A stretch of DNA of 64,000 nt from Paraglaciecola sp. L1A13 (GCF_009796745.1 NZ_CP047024.1:1-64000), one strand, 5' to 3'; numbered from the stretch's first letter, positions 53,857 to 63,449 are shown. Numbers and translations: made by a program. Notes: a model not told the origin generated them from the sequence alone.

Positions 53857-54546
53857 CTAACCAGTCAGGCTATGAATGGTGGCAAGTGGTATATTTTTTC
53901 TAATGGGCAATCGACGCGTGAGAGCTGGCCATGCCTTAACCATGTTAACGACAAACGGCTCACTGTGACTGCCGCCTTTGCGTTTCGTGATGGTCACGTC
54001 AATACCTTCCGGTGCAGCTGCAAGATCCATCGTCAATGAAACCGGCAGTGAGAAGTGTTCGTGCGTTTTCTGACGAATAATGATACTCAGTGCACCACCC
54101 GTTTCTGCGGCGAATTGCAGTCGCTTCGCTTGATGGATTTCCAAAGATTGATGCCAAAGAAAAACGCCTTCACAACAGCCACTTTTTAAACATTGCTCTG
54201 CTGACCATAATGCATCTTTAGCATTTTTCGGTTCAATAATGAGGATGCGTGTTAGGTCAAAACCTAGCTGCAATAGCATAGGGCCATTCAAGCGAACGGG
54301 CGGTGCAATAAACACGAGTAACTTCTCGCTACTTTGCTGACGCAGTACAAAACTGGGCAGTAATAAACGTAACTCACCGATGCCGATTGCCGTACTGACA
54401 TCCACAACGCCTTGTTCGGGCAAACCACCTTGTAAATGCGCATCTAATGCCTCGAAACCACTAGGAAGTGTATTTTGAGCAGCGCTTACTTGGCTTGCTT
54501 GCCAAAGTAGGCGCTTATTTTTAAGTTCATCAATAGTGGGTTTCAT
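53857..54546 (-). CDS. imuA: ImuA, RecA-like mutasome protein (SulA/ImuA family)
   Basis: 229-residue accessory protein of the ImuABC translesion system, related to RecA/SulA. LPSGFEALDAHLQGGLPEQGVVDVS is typical of the start of the RecA-like fold; the Walker A is degenerate (AIGIGELRLLL). It is the first gene of the operon, 8 bp before imuB, and is preceded by a LexA box. Confidence 0.93.
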   Translation of the reverse strand: MKPTIDELKNKRLLWQASQVSAAQNTLPSGFEALDAHLQGGLPEQGVVDVSTAIGIGELRLLLPSFVLRQQSSEKLLVFIAPPVRLNGPMLLQLGFDLTRILIIEPKNAKDALWSAEQCLKSGCCEGVFLWHQSLEIHQAKRLQFAAETGGALSIIIRQKTHEHFSLPVSLTMDLAAAPEGIDVTITKRKGGSHSEPFVVNMVKAWPALTRRLPIRKNIPLATIHSLTG

Positions 54547-54558
54547 ATGTCACCTATA

Positions 54559-54574
54559 CTGTATGTAAACACAG
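54559..54574 (-). promoter_or_regulatory. LexA (SOS) box upstream of imuA
   Basis: CTGTatgtaaacACAG has perfect half-sites CTGT-N8-ACAG with an AT-rich flank (ATA..TATA). It ends 13 bp before the imuA ATG and should repress imuA-imuB-dnaE2 until DNA damage. Confidence 0.9.
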
Positions 54575-54693
54575 TATATTGAACGTGCGTTGATATGCAA
54601 GTCCTACACATAATCAGTAAAGGTCAGATTATGGATGTAATTGATTCAACATATGATTATTTTTCTAAATGCCGCCATAAAGAGGAAGGAGGT

Positions 54694-55704
54694 TTATAGG
54701 CGTAATTGACTGGGAGTAAAACCGGTCCAACGTTTAACCGCCCGTCTAAAGTTGGGGACGTCTGAAAATGCCATTAAACTGGCTGTATCTTCGTTATTGA
54801 GTTTTTTGACTTGTAACAAATGGATAGCTTGCTGCACGCCAAGCTCATCTTGTAATTGCTGAAACCGTATATTATTTAATTTTAATTTGCGCTTAAAGGT
54901 TGCCGGACTCATACCGAATGTTAATGCTGTTTCCTGAAGCGTTTGGTGGCGCTTATTGCGTAGAGAGTTCCTAAGCGCTTCAACAAACCCGCAGTTAATT
55001 TGCTCGTGTTGAGTAAGTTGTTGCACAGCATGCCATTTAAGGCTTTTGCTTTGTAGTATAAAAGGAATATTTAACCATTGAACATCAAGACGGATGCGCA
55101 GAAGTGGCTGAGAAAAGTTAAGTCTGAACCCTAAATTCTCTTCATATTCTTGAATATGCCTAGGCCTGGCAAACGGAAAGTCGAAATGAAAGGGTACTCT
55201 GCGACCAAGTAGCAATCTTGTGGCTGACACGAAAGCGGTTAAGTAGCTTTCAACAATGAACTGCCATTGAGCACCACAGCCTAGGGCATCATTCATCACC
55301 AAGTGTAATTGCTGATTGTCACGGTAGCTGTACGCATGTAAGAAGGGGCAAATTTGCATGCGAAACATGTACAATAAACGAAGCGCGTCTTGCAGGTCTT
55401 GACTATGTAAAAGGGCGTTAGAAATATGCCCATAGTTACCTGGGAATACGCGTCTACCGAGTAAGAATGAGCAATCATACCCAGACACCTGCGTTCGTAC
55501 GTTAGCAATTAAGCGCAACAGTTGAGCAGGGCTTAATAACGTACCGCCTGATTTCATATCTTGATAAAAAATTTGCGTGCCGCGTAATAAGCGATCTTTA
55601 TTTGCGCCTCGGGCAATGGCTAAGTCCATCAAACTGGCTGCTAACTGATGGGCGGGCATAAATTTATCGTCTACGCCGACATGATTACGTTGCGCGTTTT
55701 TCAT
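54694..55704 (-). CDS. AraC-family transcriptional regulator
   Basis: 336 residues. The N-terminal two-thirds resembles the arabinose-binding-type ligand domain common in this family. The C terminus has the double HTH (TLQETALTFGMSPATFKRKL; second helix around DTASLMAFSDVPNFRRAVKRWTGFTPSQLR). The gene directly abuts the membrane GGDEF-like gene (stop TAG then ATG), so they form one unit. It is divergent from the TonB receptor/phytase genes and probably regulates them. Confidence 0.92.
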   Translation of the reverse strand: MKNAQRNHVGVDDKFMPAHQLAASLMDLAIARGANKDRLLRGTQIFYQDMKSGGTLLSPAQLLRLIANVRTQVSGYDCSFLLGRRVFPGNYGHISNALLHSQDLQDALRLLYMFRMQICPFLHAYSYRDNQQLHLVMNDALGCGAQWQFIVESYLTAFVSATRLLLGRRVPFHFDFPFARPRHIQEYEENLGFRLNFSQPLLRIRLDVQWLNIPFILQSKSLKWHAVQQLTQHEQINCGFVEALRNSLRNKRHQTLQETALTFGMSPATFKRKLKLNNIRFQQLQDELGVQQAIHLLQVKKLNNEDTASLMAFSDVPNFRRAVKRWTGFTPSQLRL

Positions 55705-56607
55705 CTACGCGTACTGTTTATAACTATCTAAGCGCTGATTTACCCGGTTAATGATGTTATCTACTGCATCGCCCACTCGATCGGCCTCAGCGGCAATCGT
55801 CATAGAATGATAAACAGGCGTGTCCTGTTGGGCGGGTTTAAACGCTAGATGTGAAATGGCTTGGCGAATATGGTGTGCTAGTTCATCTGCGAGCGCTAGA
55901 TTAGTATCGGGTAATAATAAAATAAAACGATCGCCTGCATAGCGACAGGCTAAATCTGTTTTGCGTAAATTCATCAATATCAGCTCAGATATTTCACGTA
56001 GTAATCGGTCACCTTCATCTGGGCCAAATTGGCGATTAAAGGCATCAAAATTGTCAATGTCTAGCATCATGATTGAAAAAGGACTGCTGTCTTTGGTTCG
56101 CAACTGCATGTCTATTTGACCGCGCATATAGTCAGCTCGGTAAAGCTGGGTAATAAAATCAATCTGATCATGTTCGCGCAGGTTCGCTTCCCGGCGATTT
56201 AGCTGACGATTTAACGCTAATTGCTCGTGATGCCAGCGCCACAAGGCATAGCTCATGATAAACATACCTATGCCAGCCGGTATAGATTCTATTAAGCTTA
56301 AACCGGCCGCGGCCGCTTGGTAATGCACCACTTCATCAAATAAATCGAGTAGCGCCGAAAACATAAAGCAACTCAAACCGAGCACGAGTCCTGTGGTGAC
56401 ATTTCCTGGGGGTCGACTAATTAATAAAAAGAACAGCCAAATCAGCGAAAAAGCGGCAATACTGCCTTCTCCTAAAATATCTAACCCGCTTATTTCTTGC
56501 CAATCTTTTAACTGGCCAAGACCAAAACTTAAGCTGACCGCAAGAGCCAGACATGCGGCAATAACCGAAATTAAAGTTTGATGACGGGCTAATAACGATA
56601 AATTCAT
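55705..56607 (-). CDS. Membrane GGDEF-like protein with degenerate active site
   Basis: 300 residues from the ATG at 56607 (a TTG 21 bp upstream is the longer alternative). About four transmembrane helices in the first 125 residues, a short coiled linker, then a GGDEF fold. The catalytic motif is AGDRF (residues 224-228) instead of GGDEF: the first Gly and the catalytic Glu are lost, so cyclase activity is unlikely. The inhibitory I-site RKTD is intact at the right spacing (nine residues before the motif). It is therefore a likely c-di-GMP receptor. It is co-transcribed with the AraC regulator. Confidence 0.88.
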   Translation of the reverse strand: MNLSLLARHQTLISVIAACLALAVSLSFGLGQLKDWQEISGLDILGEGSIAAFSLIWLFFLLISRPPGNVTTGLVLGLSCFMFSALLDLFDEVVHYQAAAAGLSLIESIPAGIGMFIMSYALWRWHHEQLALNRQLNRREANLREHDQIDFITQLYRADYMRGQIDMQLRTKDSSPFSIMMLDIDNFDAFNRQFGPDEGDRLLREISELILMNLRKTDLACRYAGDRFILLLPDTNLALADELAHHIRQAISHLAFKPAQQDTPVYHSMTIAAEADRVGDAVDNIINRVNQRLDSYKQYA

Positions 56608-56772
56608 AACGGCTTTCTCAAACAACAAAATCTAATCCTGACACAAAGCAATGATAGCTAAGGGGTCATATTGGCTCAGCAAAGTGACAGTTGAATGAAT
56701 GCAGAGCAGCGATGCGTGTTTAAAACCCAGAGTCGAATAAGCATATTCGCCGAATACATGGCAGGTCAAATC

Positions 56773-56801
56773 GGCTCATTCAGAGTGAAATTTGGCTCAT
56801 T
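56773..56801. promoter_or_regulatory. Possible AraC-type operator (direct repeat)
   Basis: GGCTCATT occurs at 56773-56780 and 56794-56801, exactly 21 bp apart (two helical turns), with a related GGCTCAGC at 56673-56680. AraC-family proteins typically bind such spaced direct repeats. It lies between the regulator unit and the TonB receptor gene. This is an inference only. Confidence 0.4.
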
Positions 56802-56931
56802 ATTCAGCTAATTGACGGTTGAAGTACCCGTTGAAGGTAAAGGCGTTCATGAAACTGTCACATGGGCTGGCTAGCGTGGCGGGCAATTCATCAGTGACAC
56901 CACTGAGATAATTTACGATCGAGGGATCAAG

Positions 56932-59625
56932 ATGCCAATCACAAAGTCTTCACTCACAATCGCCTGTATTAGCGCACTATTCAGTTTACACGGGGCAGCA
57001 CAAGACCTCGGTACACTACAAGGTTTGTTAACGGACACGAGTCAAACCAGCTACTTCGCGGGCGCAGAGATTAGTCTAAAAGAACTGGGAATGAGTACGG
57101 TATCACGTCGCGATGGTTCATTTCGGTTCGGTAATTTACCCCAAGGGAAATATACCATTGTAATCAAGTATTTGGGTGCAGACACCATCGAAGTCCCCAT
57201 CGAAATTGAAGCCGGCGAAACCTTAGCGCAAGATTTTGTGTTAGTCAGTGATAGACCAGATATTGAAAGCATTATTGTTTATGGTCAGCGGGCAGGGCAA
57301 GCCAGTGCATTAAACCAGCAACGAAGTGCTGACAGTATTAAATCTATTGTGTCAGCAGATGCGATTGGTCAGTTTCCTGATCAGAATGCGGCGGAAGCCC
57401 TGCAACGTTTACCTGGTTTATTTATTGAACGAGATCAAGGTGAAGGGCGTTTTGTTGGTATACGAGGTATTGATCCGAATTTAAATAACGTGACCATAAA
57501 TGGCTTAAATGTCCCTTCCCCTGAAGGAGGTGTGCGTTCAGTGGCGCTGGATGTTATCCCTTCTGAGTTGATTCAAACCCTTGAGGTGTCAAAATCCGTC
57601 ACTTCAGACATGGACGGTGATGCGATTGGTGGCTCAGTTGAAGTGAAAAGCCTCAGTGCATTTGACAAAAAAGGCGCGAGTGCCAGCCTGACGGTTCAAG
57701 CCAGTAAAAATGATTTACGAGATGAAGTCAGCCCTAAGCTTTCAGGTAGTGTAACCAAGGTTTTTAACGACACATTTGGCGTGGCGGCTGCCATTTCTTA
57801 TTTCGACCGTGATTTTGGCTCTGACAACATAGAGTCAAACGGTGATGATGAAATAGAGCAGCGTCATTACAGCATTAACCGTGAACGCTTGGGGGCTGCG
57901 GTGAACTTTGATTACCGGCCGAATTTTAACAATCAATACTACTTACGAACATTATACAGTCGCTTTACTGATGATGAATACCGCATGGCTAATACGTTTA
58001 CCTTTGATGGTGATGATTCTGACATTGAGCGCGGCAGTAAAGACCGTTTTGAAGAACAAAGTATTTTGTCCCTCACTGCCGGTGCTGAGCACCAGGTAAA
58101 TGACTGGTTAATTGAATACCAGTTGGGTTACTCAAAAGCCAAAGAAGATGAGCCACGTTCCTTATATTACACCTTCGTGGGCGAAGGCATGGCTATCTCA
58201 CCTGATATGCAAGGACCCATTCCGAGCATCACCCAAGATGCAGCTGCGATGAATTTAAGCAATTACGAGTTGGATGAAATAGAGCTAAGCAAAAACGACG
58301 CCCAAGATAGCGAAAGCAGTTTCAAAATTGATTTCACGCGCATGTTAGAAGTGCAAGGGCACAGCGCTGAGATTAAATTTGGTGGTAAATACCGCGACCG
58401 TGAAAAAACCAATCAGGCGAACGTCTCTCTTTATGATGGGGATTTCGACGAGTTTGACCCAAGTCAGTTTGCGGCTGCAACCCCTGATTGGGGATTGGGC
58501 GATTTTGGTCCTGGGTTAAACAAGGCCAACTTGCGCGACTTTTTTAACCAGCAACAAAGCGTGCTTGAGCAAATGGAACTTGACTCAGAACTTGAGTCAA
58601 ACGGTGCGACATACAGTAACGAAGAAGACATTTTAGCTTTGTATTTAATGGGAAAAATAGACATTGAAGACCTGCGTATCGTGGCGGGATTTCGTTATGA
58701 AAAAACCGAGTTTAGTACCTCTGGTATGCGTGTAGAGTTGATTGAAAACGAGCAAATCGATGTAGAAGAAGTCGTCAATACACTTTGGGAGAGTCAGCGC
58801 AGCTACGATTATTTACTGCCTAGTCTGAATGTGCGTTATGAATTCAGTGACAAGTTAATTGCGCGCTTTGCTTACACCCAAACTATCTCTCGGCCTAAGT
58901 TTGAAGATGTGGCGGCATTTCAAATTATTGAAAGTAAAACCGAGGAAGATGATGGTAAGTTTGTTACTGAGCGCGAAGCGCAAGTGGGCAACCCTGAATT
59001 ACTACCTTATGAGTCCGATAACATTGATTTGTCTCTTGAGTATTACCCTGGAGACATAGGCGTATTGTCTGCCGGGTATTTTTATAAGCGCATCGATAAC
59101 TTTGTGATCATCGCGGATGTCGCAGGCACACAAGGGTGGGAAGGTTTCGACGAAGTCACCCAAGCCATTAACGGAAATACTGCCCAAGTCAGTGGACTAG
59201 AGTTATCTTGGGTCAAGGCATTTGACAACGGCTTATTAGTCTCAGCCAACGGCACTTTTTCAGACTCAGACGCAGAGACTTTGTTAGATGGTGAGTTATA
59301 TAACACCTCTTTGCCAAATCAATCAGACAAAATTGGCAACCTAACACTCGGCTACGAAAGCGAACTGTTTAGCCTGCGCTTGACCATGTCGTACAAGAGC
59401 GAAAATCTGGAAGAAATTGACGGTAATTTAATTCGCATGGAAGACAGCCATCAACAGGTAGATTTCATGGCTAAGTATTTCATCAATCAAAAGATGCATG
59501 TTTATTTTAACGCCATCAACATTAACGATGAGCCTTACTACCACTACTTTGATAAACCAAGTGTGAATGCCCAGTATGAAGAATATGGTCGCACGCTAGA
59601 GTTTGGGTTTAATTGGACGTTGTAA
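56932..59625 (+). CDS. TonB-dependent receptor with N-terminal carboxypeptidase-regulatory-like domain
   Basis: Outer-membrane active transporter, 897 residues. Signal peptide to about residue 23, then a beta-sandwich domain (GTLQGLLTDTSQ... GKYTIVIKYLG). The plug follows (SIIVYGQR, AEALQRLPGLFIERDQGEGRFVGIRGIDPNLNNVTINGL), then a 22-strand barrel ending in an aromatic-rich strand (EYGRTLEFGFNWTL). The next two genes encode a phosphatase and a phytase, so the likely cargo is inositol phosphate or another organophosphate. It is divergent from the AraC/GGDEF unit. Confidence 0.93.
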   Translation: MPITKSSLTIACISALFSLHGAAQDLGTLQGLLTDTSQTSYFAGAEISLKELGMSTVSRRDGSFRFGNLPQGKYTIVIKYLGADTIEVPIEIEAGETLAQDFVLVSDRPDIESIIVYGQRAGQASALNQQRSADSIKSIVSADAIGQFPDQNAAEALQRLPGLFIERDQGEGRFVGIRGIDPNLNNVTINGLNVPSPEGGVRSVALDVIPSELIQTLEVSKSVTSDMDGDAIGGSVEVKSLSAFDKKGASASLTVQASKNDLRDEVSPKLSGSVTKVFNDTFGVAAAISYFDRDFGSDNIESNGDDEIEQRHYSINRERLGAAVNFDYRPNFNNQYYLRTLYSRFTDDEYRMANTFTFDGDDSDIERGSKDRFEEQSILSLTAGAEHQVNDWLIEYQLGYSKAKEDEPRSLYYTFVGEGMAISPDMQGPIPSITQDAAAMNLSNYELDEIELSKNDAQDSESSFKIDFTRMLEVQGHSAEIKFGGKYRDREKTNQANVSLYDGDFDEFDPSQFAAATPDWGLGDFGPGLNKANLRDFFNQQQSVLEQMELDSELESNGATYSNEEDILALYLMGKIDIEDLRIVAGFRYEKTEFSTSGMRVELIENEQIDVEEVVNTLWESQRSYDYLLPSLNVRYEFSDKLIARFAYTQTISRPKFEDVAAFQIIESKTEEDDGKFVTEREAQVGNPELLPYESDNIDLSLEYYPGDIGVLSAGYFYKRIDNFVIIADVAGTQGWEGFDEVTQAINGNTAQVSGLELSWVKAFDNGLLVSANGTFSDSDAETLLDGELYNTSLPNQSDKIGNLTLGYESELFSLRLTMSYKSENLEEIDGNLIRMEDSHQQVDFMAKYFINQKMHVYFNAININDEPYYHYFDKPSVNAQYEEYGRTLEFGFNWTL

Positions 59626-59713
59626 ATGAGGGGTAGGCGTTTACCGATAAACGCCTTACTTTAATAACTGTTTTAATAAACTGCCTAATGTTAGCGGTTT
59701 TGGAGTCACTCCC

Positions 59714-60706
59714 TTGTTACTAAAAAAACTAAAGCTAATGCCGTACTTCCTGTTTTGCTTACTCAGCCTACCCGCAACAGCACAGATTAACCCTCAGGTA
59801 TACGATGACGCGTATTATCAACAGCATCAAATCGCTAATGTAGATGAAGCCCAAGACGGTCTCAATTTTTTAGTATTGGGTGACTGGGGACGGAATGGTC
59901 ATTACCAGCAGCGTCAAGTCGCGATGTGGATGGATATCGCCATGGAGCAACTCGGAGGTGACTTTATTGTCACCACAGGGGATAACTTCTATTCGAACGG
60001 TGTGGCATCGGTGAGCGACCCTTATTGGCAGAGTTCGTTTGAGCAAATATATAAAGGCCCGCACTTATTCGAAGATTGGTACGCTACACTGGGTAATCAT
60101 GACTACCGAGGCAATTGGCAAGCACAAATCGATTACACTCAAGTCAGTCGTCGTTGGCAAATGCCAGCGCAATACTACGCCAAAACCTTTGAGCTAGACG
60201 ACGGTGCATCGGTGCTTCTGGTATTTCTTGATACCAACCCCCTTAATCCTGACTACAAATACGAGTCTAAATATGCGGCCACTCAGCAGCAAGACGCAGC
60301 TAAACAGTTAACTTGGTTGAAGCACAAACTTGCCAGTACTCGTGCTACTTGGAAAATAGTGATCGGCCATCATCCTTTGTATTCAAGCGGCAAACGCTAC
60401 GGTAAAACCGGAGGCATTCGTGATGTACTCGAGCCAATCCTTGAGGGGCATCGAGTGGATGCGTACCTTGCCGGTCACGAACACGACTTACAGCATAATC
60501 AACCTGCAGGTACCTACGTTGAACATTTTGTGTCAGGGGCTGGCTCGGAAGTACGGCCCGTTGCCCAGCGTGAATTTACCAAATTTGCTGTATCAAAAGC
60601 GGGATTTGCCAGTGTGGGCATTAATAAAGATCAGTTAACAGTCAGTTTTATAGATGCTGGTGGCCAAATGCTTTATCAATATCAAATGAATAAGGACAAG
60701 AAGTGA
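59714..60706 (+). CDS. Purple-acid-type metallophosphatase (secreted)
   Basis: Exported phosphatase of the calcineurin-like/tartrate-resistant acid phosphatase type. 330 residues with a signal peptide cut after ATA (residue 23). Metal ligands are all present: GDWG (56-59), GDN (89-91), GNHD (127-130), GHH (218-220) and GHEH (254-257). The start is TTG with GGAG 8 nt upstream, and this keeps the Lys-rich n-region; ATG 59738 would remove it. It probably releases phosphate from partly dephosphorylated phytate or other esters. The stop overlaps the phytase start by 4 bp. Confidence 0.92.
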   Translation: MLLKKLKLMPYFLFCLLSLPATAQINPQVYDDAYYQQHQIANVDEAQDGLNFLVLGDWGRNGHYQQRQVAMWMDIAMEQLGGDFIVTTGDNFYSNGVASVSDPYWQSSFEQIYKGPHLFEDWYATLGNHDYRGNWQAQIDYTQVSRRWQMPAQYYAKTFELDDGASVLLVFLDTNPLNPDYKYESKYAATQQQDAAKQLTWLKHKLASTRATWKIVIGHHPLYSSGKRYGKTGGIRDVLEPILEGHRVDAYLAGHEHDLQHNQPAGTYVEHFVSGAGSEVRPVAQREFTKFAVSKAGFASVGINKDQLTVSFIDAGGQMLYQYQMNKDKK

Positions 60707-62709
60707 AAAAAATCCTTTTATGGGCAAGCTTACCTATGGTGTTAAATGCTTGCCAAATGGAGCCGAAAGCAGCGTTTGAGATCTCAGCTATTTATGCTCA
60801 ATCTCACAGTGCGCAAGTTGAAACTTTTCCTTTGGATAACAATGCCGACATTGCAGGTAAGGTTGCTTTACCTGTCATGCATCAACTGCAACAGTATTGG
60901 TTGTTAACTAGCGAACAACAAGGGTTACTGCTTACCGATAAAAATGGCAAAACGTTAGCTCAATACCCTGGTAACTTTGAGTTACTTGATAGGCGGTCTG
61001 ACGTGCAAATTGCAGATAACACCTGGGATGTATTGGCCACTGTAGACAATAAAAGCGGTAATGCGTTACTTATAGGCTTAGATTGGACTACCCGGCAGTT
61101 TTCATTGTTACAACGCATCTCTCATGCCTCTAGTATTGAAGCACTGTGTTTGCAAACACTCCCCCAAGGGCAAGCATTCCAGCAAAATATCGTATTGGTC
61201 ATTGCAGATGAAGACGGCATGCTGACTCAACGTATTGTTATTGATGGTACTCAACATAGCGTGAGCAACGTTTTATTGCGCCAGTTTGTGGGTGTGCCAC
61301 AAGTCAAAGACTGCGTAGTTGATGATGACAGCCAATCTTTGTACGTGACCGAGGCAAATATCGGTATATGGCGTTACTCTGCTGTGCCAGAAGCGGAGTT
61401 AACACGGGAACTTGTGGCCGTAACAGCTCAGCAAGGCATTTTGAGCAGCGCGTCTAACCTTGGGCTTGAGGGAGAGGTGACATCAGTTGAAATGCTAGCG
61501 GATGGCAGTTTGCTGGTGGCAACGCCTAAGCAGCGCGGTTTATGGCATATTGACTCGACTCAAACCAACCGCCCGCAACGAATAGAAATTAAAGGTGCAC
61601 AAGGAATTGAAAGCGCCCACGTTATAAGCACAAAACAGGGCGTACTTGTGGGCTTATTCGATGATGAAACCGGCTTGTACCAACAGGCTGTTTTGCCTTT
61701 GACTGTCAGGCGTCAATCACCCGTTGCCAGCCACTTTAAAACGGTATTGCCTATTGCTGAAACCCAAGCGGTTGAAACATCAGGTGACGCCGCAGATGAC
61801 CCTGCGATTTGGCTTAACCGCCTTCAGCCAAACAAGGCGCGCATTCTAGGCACCAATAAAAAGCGCGGTTTGAATGTGTATGATCTAAAAGGGACGTTAT
61901 TGCAAAGCCTACCGGTAGGCCGAGTCAATAATGTTGATGTACGTTACGACTTTACCTTGCCAGGTAAAACATTTGATATTGCCGCCGCGAGCAATCGCAG
62001 CACCCGTAGCATTAGCTTATTCTCCATTGAGCCTCACACCGGTAAGGTGAGCTACATGCAAGATATTGCCACTGGTCTTAACGATGTCTATGGATTGTGT
62101 ATGGGGCAAATTAATGGGCAATATCATGTTTTTGTCAATGACACTGACGGCCACTTTGAGCAGTATCAACTTGAGGCTGAAGGTAGCCGCATAAGCGGTA
62201 AACTTGTTAGACAGTTCAAGATAGCTAGTCAGCCAGAAGGTTGTGTGGTGGATGACGACAGTGCTCAACTGTATTTTGGTGAAGAAGCCAAAGGCATATG
62301 GCAAATAAGTGCTGCTCCAAACAAAAGTCAGCCAATCCTTATCGCTCCTTTAAACCAGCACTTTGTGGCAGATGTGGAAGGCATCGGTATTTATCACGTG
62401 GATAAAAAGCGCTATTTGATTGCTTCGAGTCAAGGCAACAACAGTTTTGCTGTATTCGCTCTAGACGATAACAATCGCTATTTAGGCAGTTTTGATATTG
62501 GCATGAACTTGGCCGCTAAGGTCGATGGCGTATCAGAAACCGATGGCCTTGAGATCATTGCTTCAGGCTTGGGTGATATCTTTCCTGAAGGGTTAATGGT
62601 TGTCCAAGACGGACGAAATATTATGCCCAGTCATAATCAAAACTTTAAGCTGGTGGATGCAACGCCGCTAGCTGAGCTCATTCGCACCTGGCGCAACGAT
62701 ATTCACTAA
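60703..62709 (+). CDS. Two-domain beta-propeller phytase (3-phytase), lipoprotein
   Basis: 668 residues with a GTG start overlapping the previous stop. Lipobox LNAC with Cys17 as the lipid site. The C-terminal half is a canonical beta-propeller phytase with DAADDPAIWLN from residue 362, LGTNKKRGLNVYDLKG and VNNVDVRYDF, the Ca2+/phosphate-site motifs. The N-terminal half (about 30-340) is a second, degenerate propeller (LLTSEQQGLLLTDKNGKTLAQYPG) without DDPAIW. Known dual-domain phytases use the incomplete domain to raise activity on lower inositol phosphates. It acts at the cell surface with the TonB receptor and phosphatase. Confidence 0.93.
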   Translation: MKKILLWASLPMVLNACQMEPKAAFEISAIYAQSHSAQVETFPLDNNADIAGKVALPVMHQLQQYWLLTSEQQGLLLTDKNGKTLAQYPGNFELLDRRSDVQIADNTWDVLATVDNKSGNALLIGLDWTTRQFSLLQRISHASSIEALCLQTLPQGQAFQQNIVLVIADEDGMLTQRIVIDGTQHSVSNVLLRQFVGVPQVKDCVVDDDSQSLYVTEANIGIWRYSAVPEAELTRELVAVTAQQGILSSASNLGLEGEVTSVEMLADGSLLVATPKQRGLWHIDSTQTNRPQRIEIKGAQGIESAHVISTKQGVLVGLFDDETGLYQQAVLPLTVRRQSPVASHFKTVLPIAETQAVETSGDAADDPAIWLNRLQPNKARILGTNKKRGLNVYDLKGTLLQSLPVGRVNNVDVRYDFTLPGKTFDIAAASNRSTRSISLFSIEPHTGKVSYMQDIATGLNDVYGLCMGQINGQYHVFVNDTDGHFEQYQLEAEGSRISGKLVRQFKIASQPEGCVVDDDSAQLYFGEEAKGIWQISAAPNKSQPILIAPLNQHFVADVEGIGIYHVDKKRYLIASSQGNNSFAVFALDDNNRYLGSFDIGMNLAAKVDGVSETDGLEIIASGLGDIFPEGLMVVQDGRNIMPSHNQNFKLVDATPLAELIRTWRNDIH

Positions 62710-62776
62710 CAGCAACGCTTGAAATACATGGATGAAGGGGCATAATTACCCTTTCATTCATGATAAGTGAACCCAG

Positions 62777-63241
62777 ATGCAATATTGGTTATTTAAAACA
62801 GAGCCTGATGCCTTTAGCATTGACGATTTAGCTTCCCGAGCAAATCAAACAGAGCACTGGGACGGTATACGTAATTACCAAGCGCGTAACTTTTTACGAG
62901 ACCAAGTGAAACTCGGCGATAAGGTCTTTATTTACCATTCGAGCTGTAAAGAGGTGGGTATTGCGGGGTTAGCTGAAGTGACCCAAGAAGCTTACCCTGA
63001 TCACACCCAGTTCAATCCTGAAAGTCATTATTACGACCCAAAATCAACCATCGACAACCCCCGTTGGGTGATGGTTGATGTAAAGTTCATCGAAAAATTC
63101 CCTGCTATATTGCCCCTGAAAAAAATCAAAACCATGCCCGAAATAAGCGAAGTAGGTTTAGTCAAAAAAGGCCACCGCTTGTCGATCATGCCGGTGAATG
63201 AATATGAATTTTCAGCTTTACTGCAGGCAGCGAAAGCGTAG
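62777..63241 (+). CDS. EVE-domain protein
   Basis: 154 residues forming a single EVE (PUA-like) domain. MQYWLFKTEPDAFSIDDL, HWDGIRNYQARNFLR, GDKVFIYHS and VGIAGLAEV are the family hallmarks. EVE domains are thought to bind modified bases; the role of this stand-alone form is unknown. It is separate from the phytase gene by 67 bp. Confidence 0.9.
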   Translation: MQYWLFKTEPDAFSIDDLASRANQTEHWDGIRNYQARNFLRDQVKLGDKVFIYHSSCKEVGIAGLAEVTQEAYPDHTQFNPESHYYDPKSTIDNPRWVMVDVKFIEKFPAILPLKKIKTMPEISEVGLVKKGHRLSIMPVNEYEFSALLQAAKA

Positions 63242-63449
63242 AGCATTGTGCTCAAGACGTTGTCTATCTTTAGATCGGTTAATGAATGATTCAATCACTT
63301 TTTTTCAATTCGCAATGATCATTTCAGAGTTAAGGAAAGTTTTCTGCATTCACTGGTTATTACTGTTCCTCTAGGCTTTTTTACAGCCCTAATAATTTGC
63401 TGATATGAAGGTTTTGAGCGTAAATATGATGCATAACAAAATAATATGA

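Noticed and set aside
56855..56872. PHO-box-like CTGTCAC...CTGGCT upstream of the TonB receptor
   Set aside because: The second half is poor and the spacing is 12 rather than 11 bp; attractive for a phytate locus, but not supportable.
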